Origin: Pseudanabaena sp. PCC 6802 | GTDB taxonomy: Bacteria; Cyanobacteriota; Cyanobacteriia; Pseudanabaenales; Pseudanabaenaceae | Reading direction: 5' to 3' | DNA: 64,000 nucleotides | NCBI RefSeq assembly: GCF_000332175.1 | Contig: NZ_KB235914.1 | Location: 2,910,868 to 2,974,867, forward strand | In this document: positions 9,363 through 19,448 of the stretch, piece by piece | Layout of the letters: every line of letters starts with the position of its first letter | Numbering within the stretch: the stretch's first letter is position 1 | The notes under the pieces: generated by a model | Database searches by the model: none | What the model saw: the letters and a program-made list of their open reading frames with translations, nothing else | Told to the model about the DNA's origin: nothing | Position numbers and translations under genes: made by a program

Positions 9363-9553
9363 GGAAATGTATTTTTTGTAATCCTTGATTCAGTAACTAC
9401 ATGCATAAGCGTTAATTTAGGTTGCATCCCAGACCAAAACTGAGGTCAAATGTCACGGTTAGCCTAAAATCTACTACGTGAGCGATCGCGCTCTGATGCT
9501 CTTAGAGTATATCCACTCATATCCATTCAATAGTAGAGCCTTTGGCTAGGGGC

Positions 9554-10507
9554 ATGACTCGTATGGAAGCAAAGTATTTGCTACAACTCTATGAAATGGG
9601 AGACAGAAATTTCCCATCTATTGACTTGAGTGGGGCTGAATTGAGCAAAGCCAATTTGATTGGCGTCAACTTTCGAGGCATAAATTTAACTGGAGCAAAT
9701 CTGACGCGATCGTTCCTCATGCGATCGGATCTCAGCGAAGCATTTCTGAACTGGGCAAACATGAGCTTCGTGAAGCTCAGCGATGCAAATCTCAGCTATA
9801 GCGATCTGACCAAGGCTAATCTCAGAGGGGCATTTCTGGTCAAATCGAATCTCGCCAAAGCGCGGCTTAGCGGTGCTACTTTAGCAAATGTAAATTTACG
9901 CAGTGCTGTATTAACTGGTGCTAATCTCAGTGGGGCAGATCTTACCGAGGTAAATCTCAGGGGTGCCGATCTGAGAGGTGCCAACCTCAGTTGGGCAAAT
10001 CTGAGTATGGCTAGAATGAGTGGAGCTTTATTGGATGGTGCGTTTTTGAATGGGGTTAATCTCAGCGGCGCGTTTTTAAATGGAGTCGATCTCTCCCGTG
10101 CAAATTTGAGTGGGGTGAATCTGAGTGCAGCTAAGCTGAGCGGTTCAAACTTAGACGGAGCCAACTTGCAAGGCTGCAATCTCACAGCCGCGAAACTGCG
10201 TAGCGTCAGCTTAGTCGGTGCCGACCTGACCGGTGCCAATTTGCATCAAGCATCCTTGGGCAAGGCCGATCTGAGTTGGGCAATTATGGTCAGAGCTAAC
10301 CTCAGGGGCGCAGAGCTATGCGATGCTAACCTCAACGGTGCCAACATCGAAGAAGCAGACTTCACTGATACCATGCAAACCGAAGAATTATTTAGACAGC
10401 ATATTAGTGGCAGAGCCATTGGCAGCGGACATCTTTGGATACAACAAAACACGACCGATTTGAATTACAACTATGGCTACCAATATAGCCATAGACAAAT
10501 CTGTTAG
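9554..10507 (+). CDS. Pentapeptide-repeat protein
   Basis: About 317 residues; from residue about 20 to 275 nearly every fifth residue is Leu/Phe in A(N/D)LxX units (SGANLSGADLTEVNLRGADL), predicting one long right-handed quadrilateral beta-helix. No enzymatic motif and no signal peptide, so a cytosolic scaffold or binding role is likely; such proteins are common in cyanobacteria and mostly uncharacterised. ATG 9554 and ATG 9563 are both possible; AGGGG at 9547-9551 suits 9563 better. The final residues YSHRQIC and the stop codon come from a family A repeat, so the native C-terminus has been replaced or extended. Confidence 0.85.
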   Translation: MTRMEAKYLLQLYEMGDRNFPSIDLSGAELSKANLIGVNFRGINLTGANLTRSFLMRSDLSEAFLNWANMSFVKLSDANLSYSDLTKANLRGAFLVKSNLAKARLSGATLANVNLRSAVLTGANLSGADLTEVNLRGADLRGANLSWANLSMARMSGALLDGAFLNGVNLSGAFLNGVDLSRANLSGVNLSAAKLSGSNLDGANLQGCNLTAAKLRSVSLVGADLTGANLHQASLGKADLSWAIMVRANLRGAELCDANLNGANIEEADFTDTMQTEELFRQHISGRAIGSGHLWIQQNTTDLNYNYGYQYSHRQIC

Positions 10508-10587
10508 GACAGGGGGGGTGGTGGCGCAGCCACCACGCAGGGGTGGAACCCCTGCACCCCATTCTAAGACTGTTAGCTATTGCGATA
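10484..10587. repeat. Family A miniature element, copy 2
   Basis: 104 bp, starting TATAGCCATAGACAAATCTG, with more substitutions than the copies at 6114 and 60157. The left end overlaps the 3' end of the pentapeptide-repeat gene and gives its stop codon. Confidence 0.85.
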
Positions 10588-10656
10588 GGAACTGGGAGAG
10601 AGCGCCAGCCATACAAGAGTTTGAGATTTGTATCGCAGGCTGGACGGTGCGTTCGG

Positions 10657-11034
10657 CTAATCTTGAGGCATCTCCAGGGCGATCGCGGTAATTGCACTCG
10701 TCATTTCCATCAAAGCATCATATTCCCACATGCCTTCGCCTCTGCGTCCGGTGCGAATCTGGAAGCTCAGCTTAAAATCATCGGGATAACCAGATGCCTC
10801 CAGCCAAATGGTTTCCGTTTCTGCCGTACAGGTTAGACTTTCTGTTTCTGATAACTCAATCTGCATTGCCTGCATTGACTCGATCAGTTGGATGCCGATC
10901 TGACAAAATTCCCTTAACTCCCGGTGCGTTAGCTCAAATGCCCAGTTGTCACCTCCCACCAAGCCTTGGAACGGATAAGCACTTGGCAGCCAACCTATCC
11001 GCCAGCCCCGACCGCTATACAGTTGTTTGCTCAC
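10657..11034 (-). CDS. DUF1818 family protein
   Basis: 125 residues. Matches the cyanobacterial DUF1818 family as I remember it: GRGWRIGWLPSAYPFQGLVG near the N-terminus, WAFELTHREL, then ETIWLEASGYPDDFKLSFQI and a GRRGEG turn. Function unknown. Five bases separate its start from the stop of the M16 peptidase gene upstream, so they form an operon. Confidence 0.8.
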   Translation of the reverse strand: MSKQLYSGRGWRIGWLPSAYPFQGLVGGDNWAFELTHRELREFCQIGIQLIESMQAMQIELSETESLTCTAETETIWLEASGYPDDFKLSFQIRTGRRGEGMWEYDALMEMTSAITAIALEMPQD

Positions 11035-11039
11035 GGATG

Positions 11040-12320
11040 TTACGGCGAAGGCATCATACTCAATATGCCGTAGGCATCGGGATTAATATACCGACGTACC
11101 GCAGATTGGATATCTTGTGCCGTTACCGAGTTAACTTGCTCTGGATATTTCAATGCCGCTTCTAGATTGCCAACTACGCGATCGTAGTAGCCGTAAATAC
11201 CCGTGCGATCGCGGGGTGATTCATTCGCAAATATAAAACGATTGGATACTTGCGTGCGAATTTTATCGAGTTCTTCGCTGCTAACAGGCTCGTCGTACAA
11301 GCGTTGTAGGTGTTCTCGGATTGCCATTTCCACTACCGGAATGCGCTTGGATTCTAGTTTGGCGGAAATCTGAAATGTGCCCTGCCATGCTTGAGTGGAG
11401 TTGCTGGCAGCGATGCGATCTACTAAGCCCCTATCTTCGCGCAGATCCTTGACCAGGCGAGAAGTACGCCCACCGCTCAAAATACTGGCTAACACGTTAA
11501 GCGGATAGGTTTCATTCAGATCGTACAAGCCAGGTACGCGCCAGGTCATGACCAATCGCGATCGCTGCAAACTGCGATCGATAACCTCCTGCCGCTCGAT
11601 CTCCTGAAACGGTGCTTCCCGTTGCAAAGTTTGTCGCTCTGTGCGCGAATTGCACGGCAACTGCTCGAAGGCTTGGGAGACTACACTTATCATCTGTGCC
11701 ACAGTTAGGTTGCCCACCACTACTACGGTAATATTTTCGGGACTGTACCACTGTCGATGAAAATCACGCATCTGGTCTGATGTCAAGTTAGCGATCGCAT
11801 CAGATGGCCCCAGAACTGGACGGCGGTAGGGTAATTGCTGGTATGCCATCTCGGCTGTATGGCGATATAAACGTCGATCTGGATTGTCTTCGCTGCGGCG
11901 AATTTCCTCCAGCACCACCAGGCGCTCCCTTTGGAATTCCGGATCGGGAATCCTGGCATTCAACACCAGGTCGATCTGCAAAGGGGCGAGTTCGGCAAAG
12001 TCCTGTGGTGCTACCGTGATGTAGTAATGCGTATAATCCTGACTGGTAGCGGCATTGGTATTCCCCCCGCGCGATTCCACTACCCGCTCGAACTCTCCTA
12101 CTGACTGGCGATCGCTCCCCTTAAAAATCATGTGCTCCAGAAAATGCGCCATGCCATTAATATCGTCGCTCTCGTTAGCCGAGCCAACGTTAATCCAGAT
12201 ATCGAGGGTCACTGCATCTACGGGAACCTGCTCGGCAATTACTCTTACGCCATTCGCCAACTTGTAGATAGTTGGAGCCACAAAAGCCTGGCGATCGCTT
12301 GGTAAGAGGGTAGTTGTCAT
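11040..12320 (-). CDS. M16 family zinc metallopeptidase (processing-protease like)
   Basis: 426 residues, one M16 unit pair. The inverted zinc motif HFLEH (H59, E62, H63) is intact and E139 in LVVLEEIRRSED is the likely third ligand, so an active peptidase is expected. The C-terminal half has the R/Y-type substrate region ILSGGRTSRLVKDLRE. Relatives include mitochondrial processing peptidase beta and bacterial PqqL/YmxG-type enzymes that cleave small peptides. No signal peptide is visible. ATG start at 12320. Operon with DUF1818 downstream. Confidence 0.9.
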   Translation of the reverse strand: MTTTLLPSDRQAFVAPTIYKLANGVRVIAEQVPVDAVTLDIWINVGSANESDDINGMAHFLEHMIFKGSDRQSVGEFERVVESRGGNTNAATSQDYTHYYITVAPQDFAELAPLQIDLVLNARIPDPEFQRERLVVLEEIRRSEDNPDRRLYRHTAEMAYQQLPYRRPVLGPSDAIANLTSDQMRDFHRQWYSPENITVVVVGNLTVAQMISVVSQAFEQLPCNSRTERQTLQREAPFQEIERQEVIDRSLQRSRLVMTWRVPGLYDLNETYPLNVLASILSGGRTSRLVKDLREDRGLVDRIAASNSTQAWQGTFQISAKLESKRIPVVEMAIREHLQRLYDEPVSSEELDKIRTQVSNRFIFANESPRDRTGIYGYYDRVVGNLEAALKYPEQVNSVTAQDIQSAVRRYINPDAYGILSMMPSP

Positions 12321-12360
12321 AATACTTAATAATGCTTATTCAGTATGGGGGCTTAAGGAT

Positions 12361-12461
12361 CTATATAACATGATTTCCATTGACGGGGTGAAGGGGGTCT
12401 ACCCCTTCTTGGGGGCAACGCCCCCAAACCCCCTTCTCGTTTTCATCTGAAAACCGCTATA
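12361..12461. repeat. Family B miniature element, copy 1 (left end degraded)
   Basis: The right end CTGAAAACCGCTATA and the GC-rich core (GGGGTGAAGGGG, TTGGGGGCAACGCCCCCAA) are intact. The left terminal repeat is not recognisable; the boundary given is approximate. Confidence 0.7.
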
Positions 12462-12547
12462 CTTATTGCCCGCGAGATCGCGGGTGCGATCGGAATTTTG
12501 TGTATCGAGCCTCTGAAACAGCGTAAATACGTACTTCAGGACTCAAT

Positions 12548-15046
12548 TTACACAAAAATCTGAACACTCTCGCGATCGCAGGCTCCCAAGACAGTTAGCG
12601 TTTGGCGTTGCGCGTCGGTTAATCCCGTAGCACCCGTAATATCCATGTCGGTATAGGGTCGAGGCACTTCCAAACGTTGTAGCGCTTGACCCGTTTGTAA
12701 ATTCCAACATTGAATGCTTTCATCTTGACTGGCGCTGAGCAACAGATCTGATGAGGCAAAGAGCACCGACCATACCCAGTTTTGATGTCCTGAGAGGGTC
12801 TGAAGGCACGTACCAGCGGCTAAATCCCAATGCTTAATCGTGCGATCGGCACTGCCACTTACCAATTGCCGACCGTTTGGACTAAAACGCACGGTTAAGA
12901 CCTGTTGTTGATGACCGCTCAACACCTGGAGACATTCCCCAGTCTGCACGTCCCAAATCATCACTTGACGATCGTCACCGGCGCTGGCTAACCATTGGCT
13001 ATCAGGGCTGAACGCTACAGACCAGATGCGGTTGGCATGGGCGTGCCAGGTGCGCAGACATTCGCCAGATTCAGCACTCCATAGTTTGAGGATTTGTTCG
13101 TAACCGCCACTGGCTAACCATTGACCGTCAGGGCTAAAAGCGACAGAGAGAGCCGATCCCAGGTGGCCTTCCAGAGTCTGAATGCAATGACCTGCGGTCG
13201 TATCCCAAAGTTTAAGGGTGCGATCGTAACTAACGCTGGCAAGGGTATTGCCACTGGGGTGAAAAGCCAGACCCCAGATCCAACTGGTGTGTCCTTGCAA
13301 AGTCAGTCGGCACCGCTCGCTCTCAGGATTCCAAAGTTTAATCGTGCGATCGATACTACCGCTGGCAAGGGTTTTTCCGTCCGGACTAAAAGCGATCGAC
13401 AGGACGCGGTTTTGATGACCGCGCAAAGTCTGAAACGGTTCGATCGCTTCCGGGGTTGTTTCAGATAGATTATGGGGCAACTGCCAGAGCCGAACGGTTT
13501 GATCTTCATGCCCGCTTGCCAGGATTTGATGTTTGGGATGCAGGGCGATCGTGTAAATAGTATTGCTATGCCCTTGCAGCGTAGTGGTGCAGTCTCCGGT
13601 TTGGGGCTTCCAAAACCGCGTGGTATTGTCATCTCCACCACTTGCCAGCATGGTGCCACTGGGATGAAATTTTACAGACCAAACTCGATTAGCGTGCTTT
13701 TTGAGTACCTGCGTGCACGTCCCATTGCGAGCATCCCACAATCGCACGCTGAGATCGTAGCTGGCGCTGGCGAGGGAACGTCCATCGGGGCTAAAAGCAA
13801 CGCTGACCACAGGGGCTGCATGTCCGTGCATGGTATGCAAACAGTTGCCGGTGCTGGCACACCAGAGCTTAACGGTGCCATCCATGCTGGCACTAGCGAT
13901 TAGCTTCCCATCAACACTGAGAGCGATCGCCATAATCCATTGCGTATGACCTTCTAAAACTTGCAAACATTCTCCAGTTTGGATATCCCACTTGCGAATG
14001 CAGTTATCTTCACCACTACTCCATAGGCGATCGCCATCAGGTGTAAAGACAACGCTCCAAACACATGCACCATGTCCCTTGAAAATTTGAACGCACTCAC
14101 CAGATTTAACTTCCCATAATCTAATCGTAGAGTCGGTACTGCTGCTGGCTAGATAACGTCCGTCAGGACTAAAAATAGTATCAGTGGTGATGCTGGTATG
14201 TCCCTGGAGAATCTTGAGGCAGTGACCGTTGCTGCTATCCCAAAGGCGAATCGTATGATCTTGGGAGCTACTCGCGATTATTGCCTGCGTGGGATGAAAG
14301 GCAACCGACCAGGCCCAGGAATTGTGCCCTTGGCATCTGGCGATGGGATGCAAATTGACTGCAGACCAGATCGTCACATCGCCATTAGTATCGCTGGTGG
14401 CAAAGTATTGCCCATCTGGGCTAAATGCCACGCAGGTGATGCCCCCAAAGGTATTGGCAAAGAGACATTGATGGAAAACTGCCTGCCTAAAGTTAGTTTG
14501 TCGTAGCGTGATGTCATGTAGCAGCGCCTGACGAATTAGAATGCTGGAGAAGTTGTAGCCCGTCAGATCTACTTTGAGATGGCGAAATAGATTCAAGAGA
14601 TTCCCACCGCCATATCCGTGTTGCTTGGCTGGCAATGCCTGCAACTGCACTAAAAGCAATTGAAGTTGCTGGGCGACGGCGATCGCTGAACCGAAGTAGC
14701 CAATCAATTGCGCCGCGAGGGGCTGAAGGATCAAACGGGTTTGGCTTTCGCGGATGTTGTCCTCTACCTGGGCTTTGAGCAAAGCATGGCTGAGCAAATA
14801 GCGGGGGGATATGGCGATAATTTCCTTACTAAGATGCTGAATCAAGTCATCAATGAGATATTCCATCACCACGGGTTGGAGTGTAAAGGCATTGAATCCC
14901 ACATCGGTCTTAGTTGTCTCAATTAGCGATCGCCGTTTCAAAGATTCCAATGCTTCGATCAGAATCGCGGTCAGCGGTTCTGGTACTAGATCGCTCTGTA
15001 GCTGGGCAACAGATACGGGTTCGCAGTTAATCGCCAGCCAGTACAA
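12548..15046 (-). pseudogene. NB-ARC/WD40 protein, 3' fragment with 14 WD repeats
   Basis: C-terminal part of a gene that begins at 16273 and is interrupted at 15051-15159. 832 residues are open from a TTG at 15046. After a helical linker (residues 1-200) come 14 WD40 units, each with GH...V.SPDG..LAS...D..(I/V)(R/K)LWD, enough for two seven-bladed propellers, then the tail PYTDMDITGATGLTDAQRQTL seen in cyanobacterial NB-ARC/WD40 proteins. The repeats have no frameshifts, so the damage looks recent or the fragment may still be translated. The full protein would be about 1200 residues. Proteins of this kind act as ligand-sensing switches; the ligand is unknown. Confidence 0.85.
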
Positions 15047-15050
15047 AATA

Positions 15051-15159
15051 TAGCGGTTTTCAGATCAGAAAGATCAGGGGGTTTGGGGGCGTTGCCCCCA
15101 AGAAGGGGTTCCACCCCTTCACCCCAAAAATAAAACCCGTTCTCAAGTGAAAACCGCTA
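15051..15159. repeat. Family B miniature element, copy 2, interrupting NB-ARC/WD40 gene
   Basis: 109 bp from TAGCGGTTTTCA to TGAAAACCGCTA, flanked on both sides by TA (15049-15050 and 15160-15161). Removing the element plus one TA restores an open frame across the junction reading E-Q-A-I-L-Y-W. With the duplicated TA the insertion is 111 bp, a multiple of three, but it brings four in-frame TGA codons. Confidence 0.9.
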
Positions 15160-16273
15160 TAGCTTGCTCCAGAGCGGAGAGGCGCTGCATTTGCTTAGCG
15201 AGCAGTTGCCGCAGCCCATTGAAAACCCCGTGACCTTGTTGGAGAAATTGCGTGATATTTCCTCCAAACAGTTCGCAAATCGTAGTGGAAACGATTTTGA
15301 GTACCAGTGGATGTCCTCGGTAATAGTCGATCAATCGATCGATCTCTGCTGCCGAACCAGTTATACCTTTGCTATTAAGCACCCGCTGGCTCGATATCGC
15401 ATCCAATCCCGTTAAGTAAAAAGTGCGCACGGGGAAGCGATCGCCTTCTAAGGCATCGATACCCTGGGGCTTCTCCCGGCTGGTGAGCAGGACACAACTA
15501 GCGTGATTGAGTTCGCCCGCATATTGCAGTAATTCGTGATATCCCTCACAGGCAGGTTGAAATACTCCACCTTGCTGTCCGCTCTGCAACAGCATGTCGA
15601 AGTTATCCAGAATCACAAGGCAGCGTTTTTGGCGCAGATAAGCAATTAATTGTTCGAGTTTAGCCGCTACCGTTGTAGGGATGGATGTGTCAGGGGAGGG
15701 GGCGAGAAATTTCAGCAGTCCGTTCAGCAGTTCGTCAAGCGGTGGGGCAGATTTGAGCGATCGCCAGATCAAAACCTCAAATTGCGGTTGCAGGGTTTGC
15801 GCCAGCCGAATCGCCAGCGAACTTTTACCAATACCACCCATCCCCAGAATGCTAACCAGCCGACAGCGATCTTCCGCGACCCATCGACTCAGGGTGGCGA
15901 CCTCACTGTCACGTCCATAAAAATGGGGAGCATCGGCGGCAGTGTCCCAGTCAGCGTGGCAGTGCGATATTGCTGTTGTTTCAGGATGAGGATTGGTTGT
16001 GGGGCGAGATTTAGACTCTTGATAGCGGCGCAGGATCGTCTGAAAGTTACTTTTAGACACCCTCAGGCTCATTACTTTCGACAGCCGTTGCCAGAGCCGA
16101 AACCCCACAGTACGGATATAGTCATCGTCGTACCCCGTTATTTGGGCAATCTCAGCGTAGGTTTTACCCTCGCTACAGTAGCGAATCATCAATTCCTCTA
16201 AATTGCTGAGCGAGTTGGGTGCTAAGACAGCATCCAAAACCAACAGCGCTTCCCCAAAAGACCAATCAGTCAT
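15143..16273 (-). pseudogene. NB-ARC/WD40 protein, 5' fragment (sensor HTH-like plus NTPase)
   Basis: 376 residues, ATG at 16273. Residues 1-85 (EELMIRYCSEGKTYAEIAQI, YIRTVGFRLWQRLSK, SKSNFQTIL) match the helix-turn-helix-like N-domain common in cyanobacterial NTPase/WD40 proteins. Residues 118-376 are an NB-ARC ATPase: FYGRDSE, Walker A GMGGIGKS (144-151), Walker B CLVILDNFD and a sensor LLTSREKP. The frame ends in IAVFT plus TGA, all encoded by the inserted element. A truncated NTPase without its propellers would lack the sensing domain. Confidence 0.88.
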
Positions 16274-16836
16274 GTCCTATCCGTACGGTGTTCAAGTATC
16301 GATAACAACTGGGAAACAATTCTTAATCTAAATAATTTCCCCTTAACTTTACTTTAATATTTTTCAGCTTATAAATGTTACTTTTTAACACTTTTTCTCA
16401 CATACAACCGAGGCATAAAGTTATAGCATTAATCTCGTTGGGGTTAAGCACTTACATATTTACATACATGAGACTCTCTTAAGGAGGGCTTGATGTATGA
16501 CAGTTAAGTAAAGTATTTCACATCTGCAAGCCATCATCTGAGATCTTGGGGTAAGAATCTTAGGGACAGGTTACGGGTGCGATCGCTAAGTCATGCGAGC
16601 GAGCTATTTATTCGCTTATCGGGTTGGTTTGTGCGATCGCCTCTGCTTTAGATATCAACGAAATGAACTAGCGTAGTTTACAAAACTAGCAACCTTTAGT
16701 GCTAGTTCAAGGTTTACAAGCCTTGGCAAATCATCCTCCGCATGGGTATATTGCCTGCGCATACCTCCCAAACTACGCTGACTGAAATTTAAAACACTAG
16801 CACCACTAGTTAATACACACATAAGGACACGAAATC
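16274..16836. other. Long intergenic region before the accessory island
   Basis: No ORF, RNA gene or named repeat seen. The second half (about 16670-16790) contains repeated CTAG-type words (ACTAGC, GTGCTAG, CACTAGTT) that could form small hairpins. AAGGA at 16823-16827 is the ribosome-binding site of the next gene. Confidence 0.4.
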
Positions 16837-17430
16837 ATGGCAATTAAAAGAAAAGAGTTCTATGAAGGCTATAGAAAATTCTTTCGACCGACGTTGAGTC
16901 AATCAGAGGTGGATGGGTACGAGGCGATGTTTGACTATTGGGATAGCAGTGGTCTTACCGATCTTCGCTGGCTTGCCTATGCAATAGCCACAGCCTATCA
17001 TGAAACTGGTGAGCTAATGGAACCTGTTAGAGAAGGCTTTTGCAACACTGATGCTTGTTCCATCAATGCAGTAACTGATTTATTTGATCGAGGAATAATT
17101 GGTGTGAACTATGCGTTGCCAGATCCTGGAACTGGTAAAAGCTATTTTGGCAGAGGTCTTGTTCAACTCACCTTTGCTGCCAACTATAAAAAAATGGGTA
17201 AAGAAATTGGGAAGGACTTATATAATCATCCCGAGCTAGCCTTAGATTTGAAGACATCGGTAGAGATCTTGTTTAAGGGAATGGAAAAAGGATTATTTAC
17301 AGGTCTTCGCTTTGCCGATTTTTTCAACAGCGGTACCGACTGGGTTCATGCCAGGAAAATTATCAATGATATGGATAGGGCAAACTTGATTGCTGGATAT
17401 GCACAAGACTTTTTCGTTAGTCTTCAGTAA
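16837..17430 (+). CDS. GH19-type lysozyme/chitinase-like muramidase
   Basis: 197 residues. The fold signature of glycoside hydrolase family 19-like endolysins is clear: AYAIATAYHETGELMEPVREG with the probable catalytic E56 in YHETGE, then YFGRGLVQLTFAANYKKMG, the substrate-groove motif. The family cleaves chitin or the glycan strand of peptidoglycan. No signal peptide is visible, so export would need a holin, another secretion route, or cell lysis. ATG with AAGGA upstream. It opens a region with several other cell-wall-active proteins (M15 at 18968, DUF1906 at 19449, peptidoglycan-binding repeats at 21613). Phage origin is possible. Confidence 0.85.
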   Translation: MAIKRKEFYEGYRKFFRPTLSQSEVDGYEAMFDYWDSSGLTDLRWLAYAIATAYHETGELMEPVREGFCNTDACSINAVTDLFDRGIIGVNYALPDPGTGKSYFGRGLVQLTFAANYKKMGKEIGKDLYNHPELALDLKTSVEILFKGMEKGLFTGLRFADFFNSGTDWVHARKIINDMDRANLIAGYAQDFFVSLQ

Positions 17431-17490
17431 GCATGATATAAATGGAGAATTGTCTGTTAATCAGTCAGGCTGGCAATAACTCAGTCAGAG

Positions 17491-17973
17491 TTAACGAATA
17501 GTTACACACGATAGCGATTTTGTTAACTCTTGTAATCTGCTCCAGAAAAACTGTGTAGGTTTGCCCGATATTCCCTGTCTTCCATGTAACTTGCTAGCCT
17601 CAATAGCAGCCTGTTCTCCAGACTTTGCATGTGCGCGATCGCATTCACAAGTAGCTAACTCAGATGCTATACGGTAATACTTGATTGATGCCTCAAAATT
17701 ACCTTCTGTCTCTGAATTATAGGCAAGGCGGAAATAACGATCTAAATCGGTTTCAGAGGATTGTGGATTTAAAACTGGATTAAGAGGTCTACGAATAGTC
17801 AAGCAAAGATCTTTTTGTTTCGCATCGCTAGTCTTAATCTTATTTGTTTGAGCCTGTTTGTTAGGATTGGGTATCTGAGCACTAGTAGTTGTCTTTTGAC
17901 CTTCATTAACACTAACAGTGCAAGCTTCTAGCAGGAAGATCGTTAACATAGGAAGTAAACGAGAGCGACTCAA
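17491..17973 (-). CDS. Predicted lipoprotein with TPR-like C-terminus
   Basis: 160 residues. TTG start at 17973 supported by AAGGAG nine bases upstream; no better start exists. A short signal peptide ends in the lipobox LEAC (Cys18), then a Ser/Thr/Gln/Lys-rich linker of about 50 residues, then helices of TPR character (LDRYFRLAYNSETEGNFEASIKYYRIASELA). Five further cysteines or Cys-containing turns (CECD) lie in the C-terminal part. It is the only minus-strand gene in this stretch. Function unknown. Confidence 0.65.
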   Translation of the reverse strand: MSRSRLLPMLTIFLLEACTVSVNEGQKTTTSAQIPNPNKQAQTNKIKTSDAKQKDLCLTIRRPLNPVLNPQSSETDLDRYFRLAYNSETEGNFEASIKYYRIASELATCECDRAHAKSGEQAAIEASKLHGRQGISGKPTQFFWSRLQELTKSLSCVTIR

Positions 17974-18115
17974 TTTTAATACTCCTTAAAGAACAGTATC
18001 CATATTATAGTCTCTTTGTTGGAAAGAGTAATAAAGTAGCTACACATTCATAAAACCTGCACAACTTGGTAACAATCACTAAATAATCCTTTCCATACAA
18101 TATAGGAGGAACACA

Positions 18116-18856
18116 ATGACTGTCTCACGTTCTAGTCCAACCTCATTGAGGAATTTACTCCAAAACGTAGCAAGACAATCAACACTAAAGTTCGTAAGCA
18201 TTATTGACACTGAGATTCTAGAGCTGAACTCAGAAGCTGCTCTGTTATTCGTGAATTTGAGAGAAGCAGGATCGCACTCTGGATCTGTTGAACGAACCCA
18301 TGGAGTTATTGTTAAAACGTCTGATGGCGGGATGAATTGGCGGGTCACTCTGGACACTGGAGAGCCAAGTAGTTCTTCCTCTCGCGGGACAGGTTCTTTA
18401 ATGATGGATGAGTCATTTCTGTTACGGAAAGAATCCAATGACGAGATCAGTAATTTGTGGATTGTGTCACAATGGCAAATAGAGGCAACTTTCCCAACCC
18501 TATATTTGACAGTAGATGGAGGAGAAACTTGGCAAGAATCAGGGACTATAGGTCAGTTCTTAGGTTCTAGGGGACATAGTACATTTAATTACGCTGAAGG
18601 TCTACGGTTTCGTAATGAAAATGAAGGAGTTGTAATTGCTAGGGCTGAAGATGGAAAAACCAACATATATTTTCTCCAAACCTCAGATGGCGGTAAAACA
18701 TGGGAAGAAACTTCTGCAGTACCTTCATGGTATTTTGAAGTCAGAAATGCTAGAAATTTATATCGAATGAGAAATAATCGTTTTCAAATCGTCAACAATG
18801 AAAGTGAACTTTCCGTTATGAAACTGTTGGATAGCCTCCCAAAAATCCTGAAATGA
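18116..18856 (+). CDS. Asp-box (BNR) repeat protein
   Basis: 246 residues, ATG with AGGAGG upstream. Three Asp-box motifs S/T-x-D-x-G-x-x-W are visible: TSDGGMNWRV (about 68-77), TVDGGETWQES (about 130) and TSDGGKTWEET (about 190). Such boxes mark the turns of beta-propeller blades, as in sialidases, Ycf48 and photosystem II assembly factors, but three are too few to call the blade number and no catalytic residues can be assigned. No signal peptide is seen. First plus-strand member of the 18.1-29.1 kb array. Function unknown; a binding role is likely. Confidence 0.7.
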   Translation: MTVSRSSPTSLRNLLQNVARQSTLKFVSIIDTEILELNSEAALLFVNLREAGSHSGSVERTHGVIVKTSDGGMNWRVTLDTGEPSSSSSRGTGSLMMDESFLLRKESNDEISNLWIVSQWQIEATFPTLYLTVDGGETWQESGTIGQFLGSRGHSTFNYAEGLRFRNENEGVVIARAEDGKTNIYFLQTSDGGKTWEETSAVPSWYFEVRNARNLYRMRNNRFQIVNNESELSVMKLLDSLPKILK

Positions 18857-18967
18857 TAATTTAATTAGAAAGACTATCGAGGCAAATGCGATATTCTTTG
18901 CAAACAGCTAAAAGCTTTGTCGCAAATAAAATATCTCATAAATTAGTATTAAAACAAAATTATAGAT

Positions 18968-19411
18968 ATGCAACTTACCACTAATTTTACGCTTGAAGAA
19001 TTTACAAGATCGACAACTGCAGATCGTCTGGGAATTGACAATACGCCTAACGCTACAGAGATTGCTAATATTCGCTTATTATGTACGCAAATTCTTCAGC
19101 CAGCGCGTTCAGCTCTAGGTCCAATTCAAATATCTTCTGGCTTCCGCTCAGACGCTCTGAATAGAGCTGTTGGCGGTGTATCAGATAGCGCACATAGACT
19201 AGGATTCGCAGCAGACGTAGTTCCCGTGAATGTCGGCACATTAGAACTCGCAAAATGGATCAAGAATAATACTTTATTTGATCAAGTTATTCTTGAATTT
19301 GGCACACTTGCAAATCCCAACTGGATACATGTTAGTGCAGATCCAAGACAGCGTATGTCTGTTCTCCAAGCGTTTGGAAACCCAACTCAATATCAATCAG
19401 TAATTATCTAA
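18968..19411 (+). CDS. Peptidase M15A family (D-Ala-D-Ala carboxypeptidase-like)
   Basis: 147 residues. Full M15A pattern: FTLEEFTRS at the N-terminus, QISSGFRSDALNRAVGG, then the zinc ligands H76 and D83 in SAHRLGFAADVV and H121 in NWIHVS, with E110 a plausible catalytic base. Enzymes of this group trim peptidoglycan stem peptides; phage endolysins use the same domain. No signal peptide. A Shine-Dalgarno is not obvious. The DUF1906 gene follows 37 bases later. Confidence 0.88.
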   Translation: MQLTTNFTLEEFTRSTTADRLGIDNTPNATEIANIRLLCTQILQPARSALGPIQISSGFRSDALNRAVGGVSDSAHRLGFAADVVPVNVGTLELAKWIKNNTLFDQVILEFGTLANPNWIHVSADPRQRMSVLQAFGNPTQYQSVII

Positions 19412-19448
19412 GCGATAGTTTTTGCAATAACTTAAAGAGGTAAATTAT

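Noticed and set aside
9796-10239. 147-codon ORF antisense to the pentapeptide gene
   Set aside because: Repetitive shadow of the pentapeptide codons.
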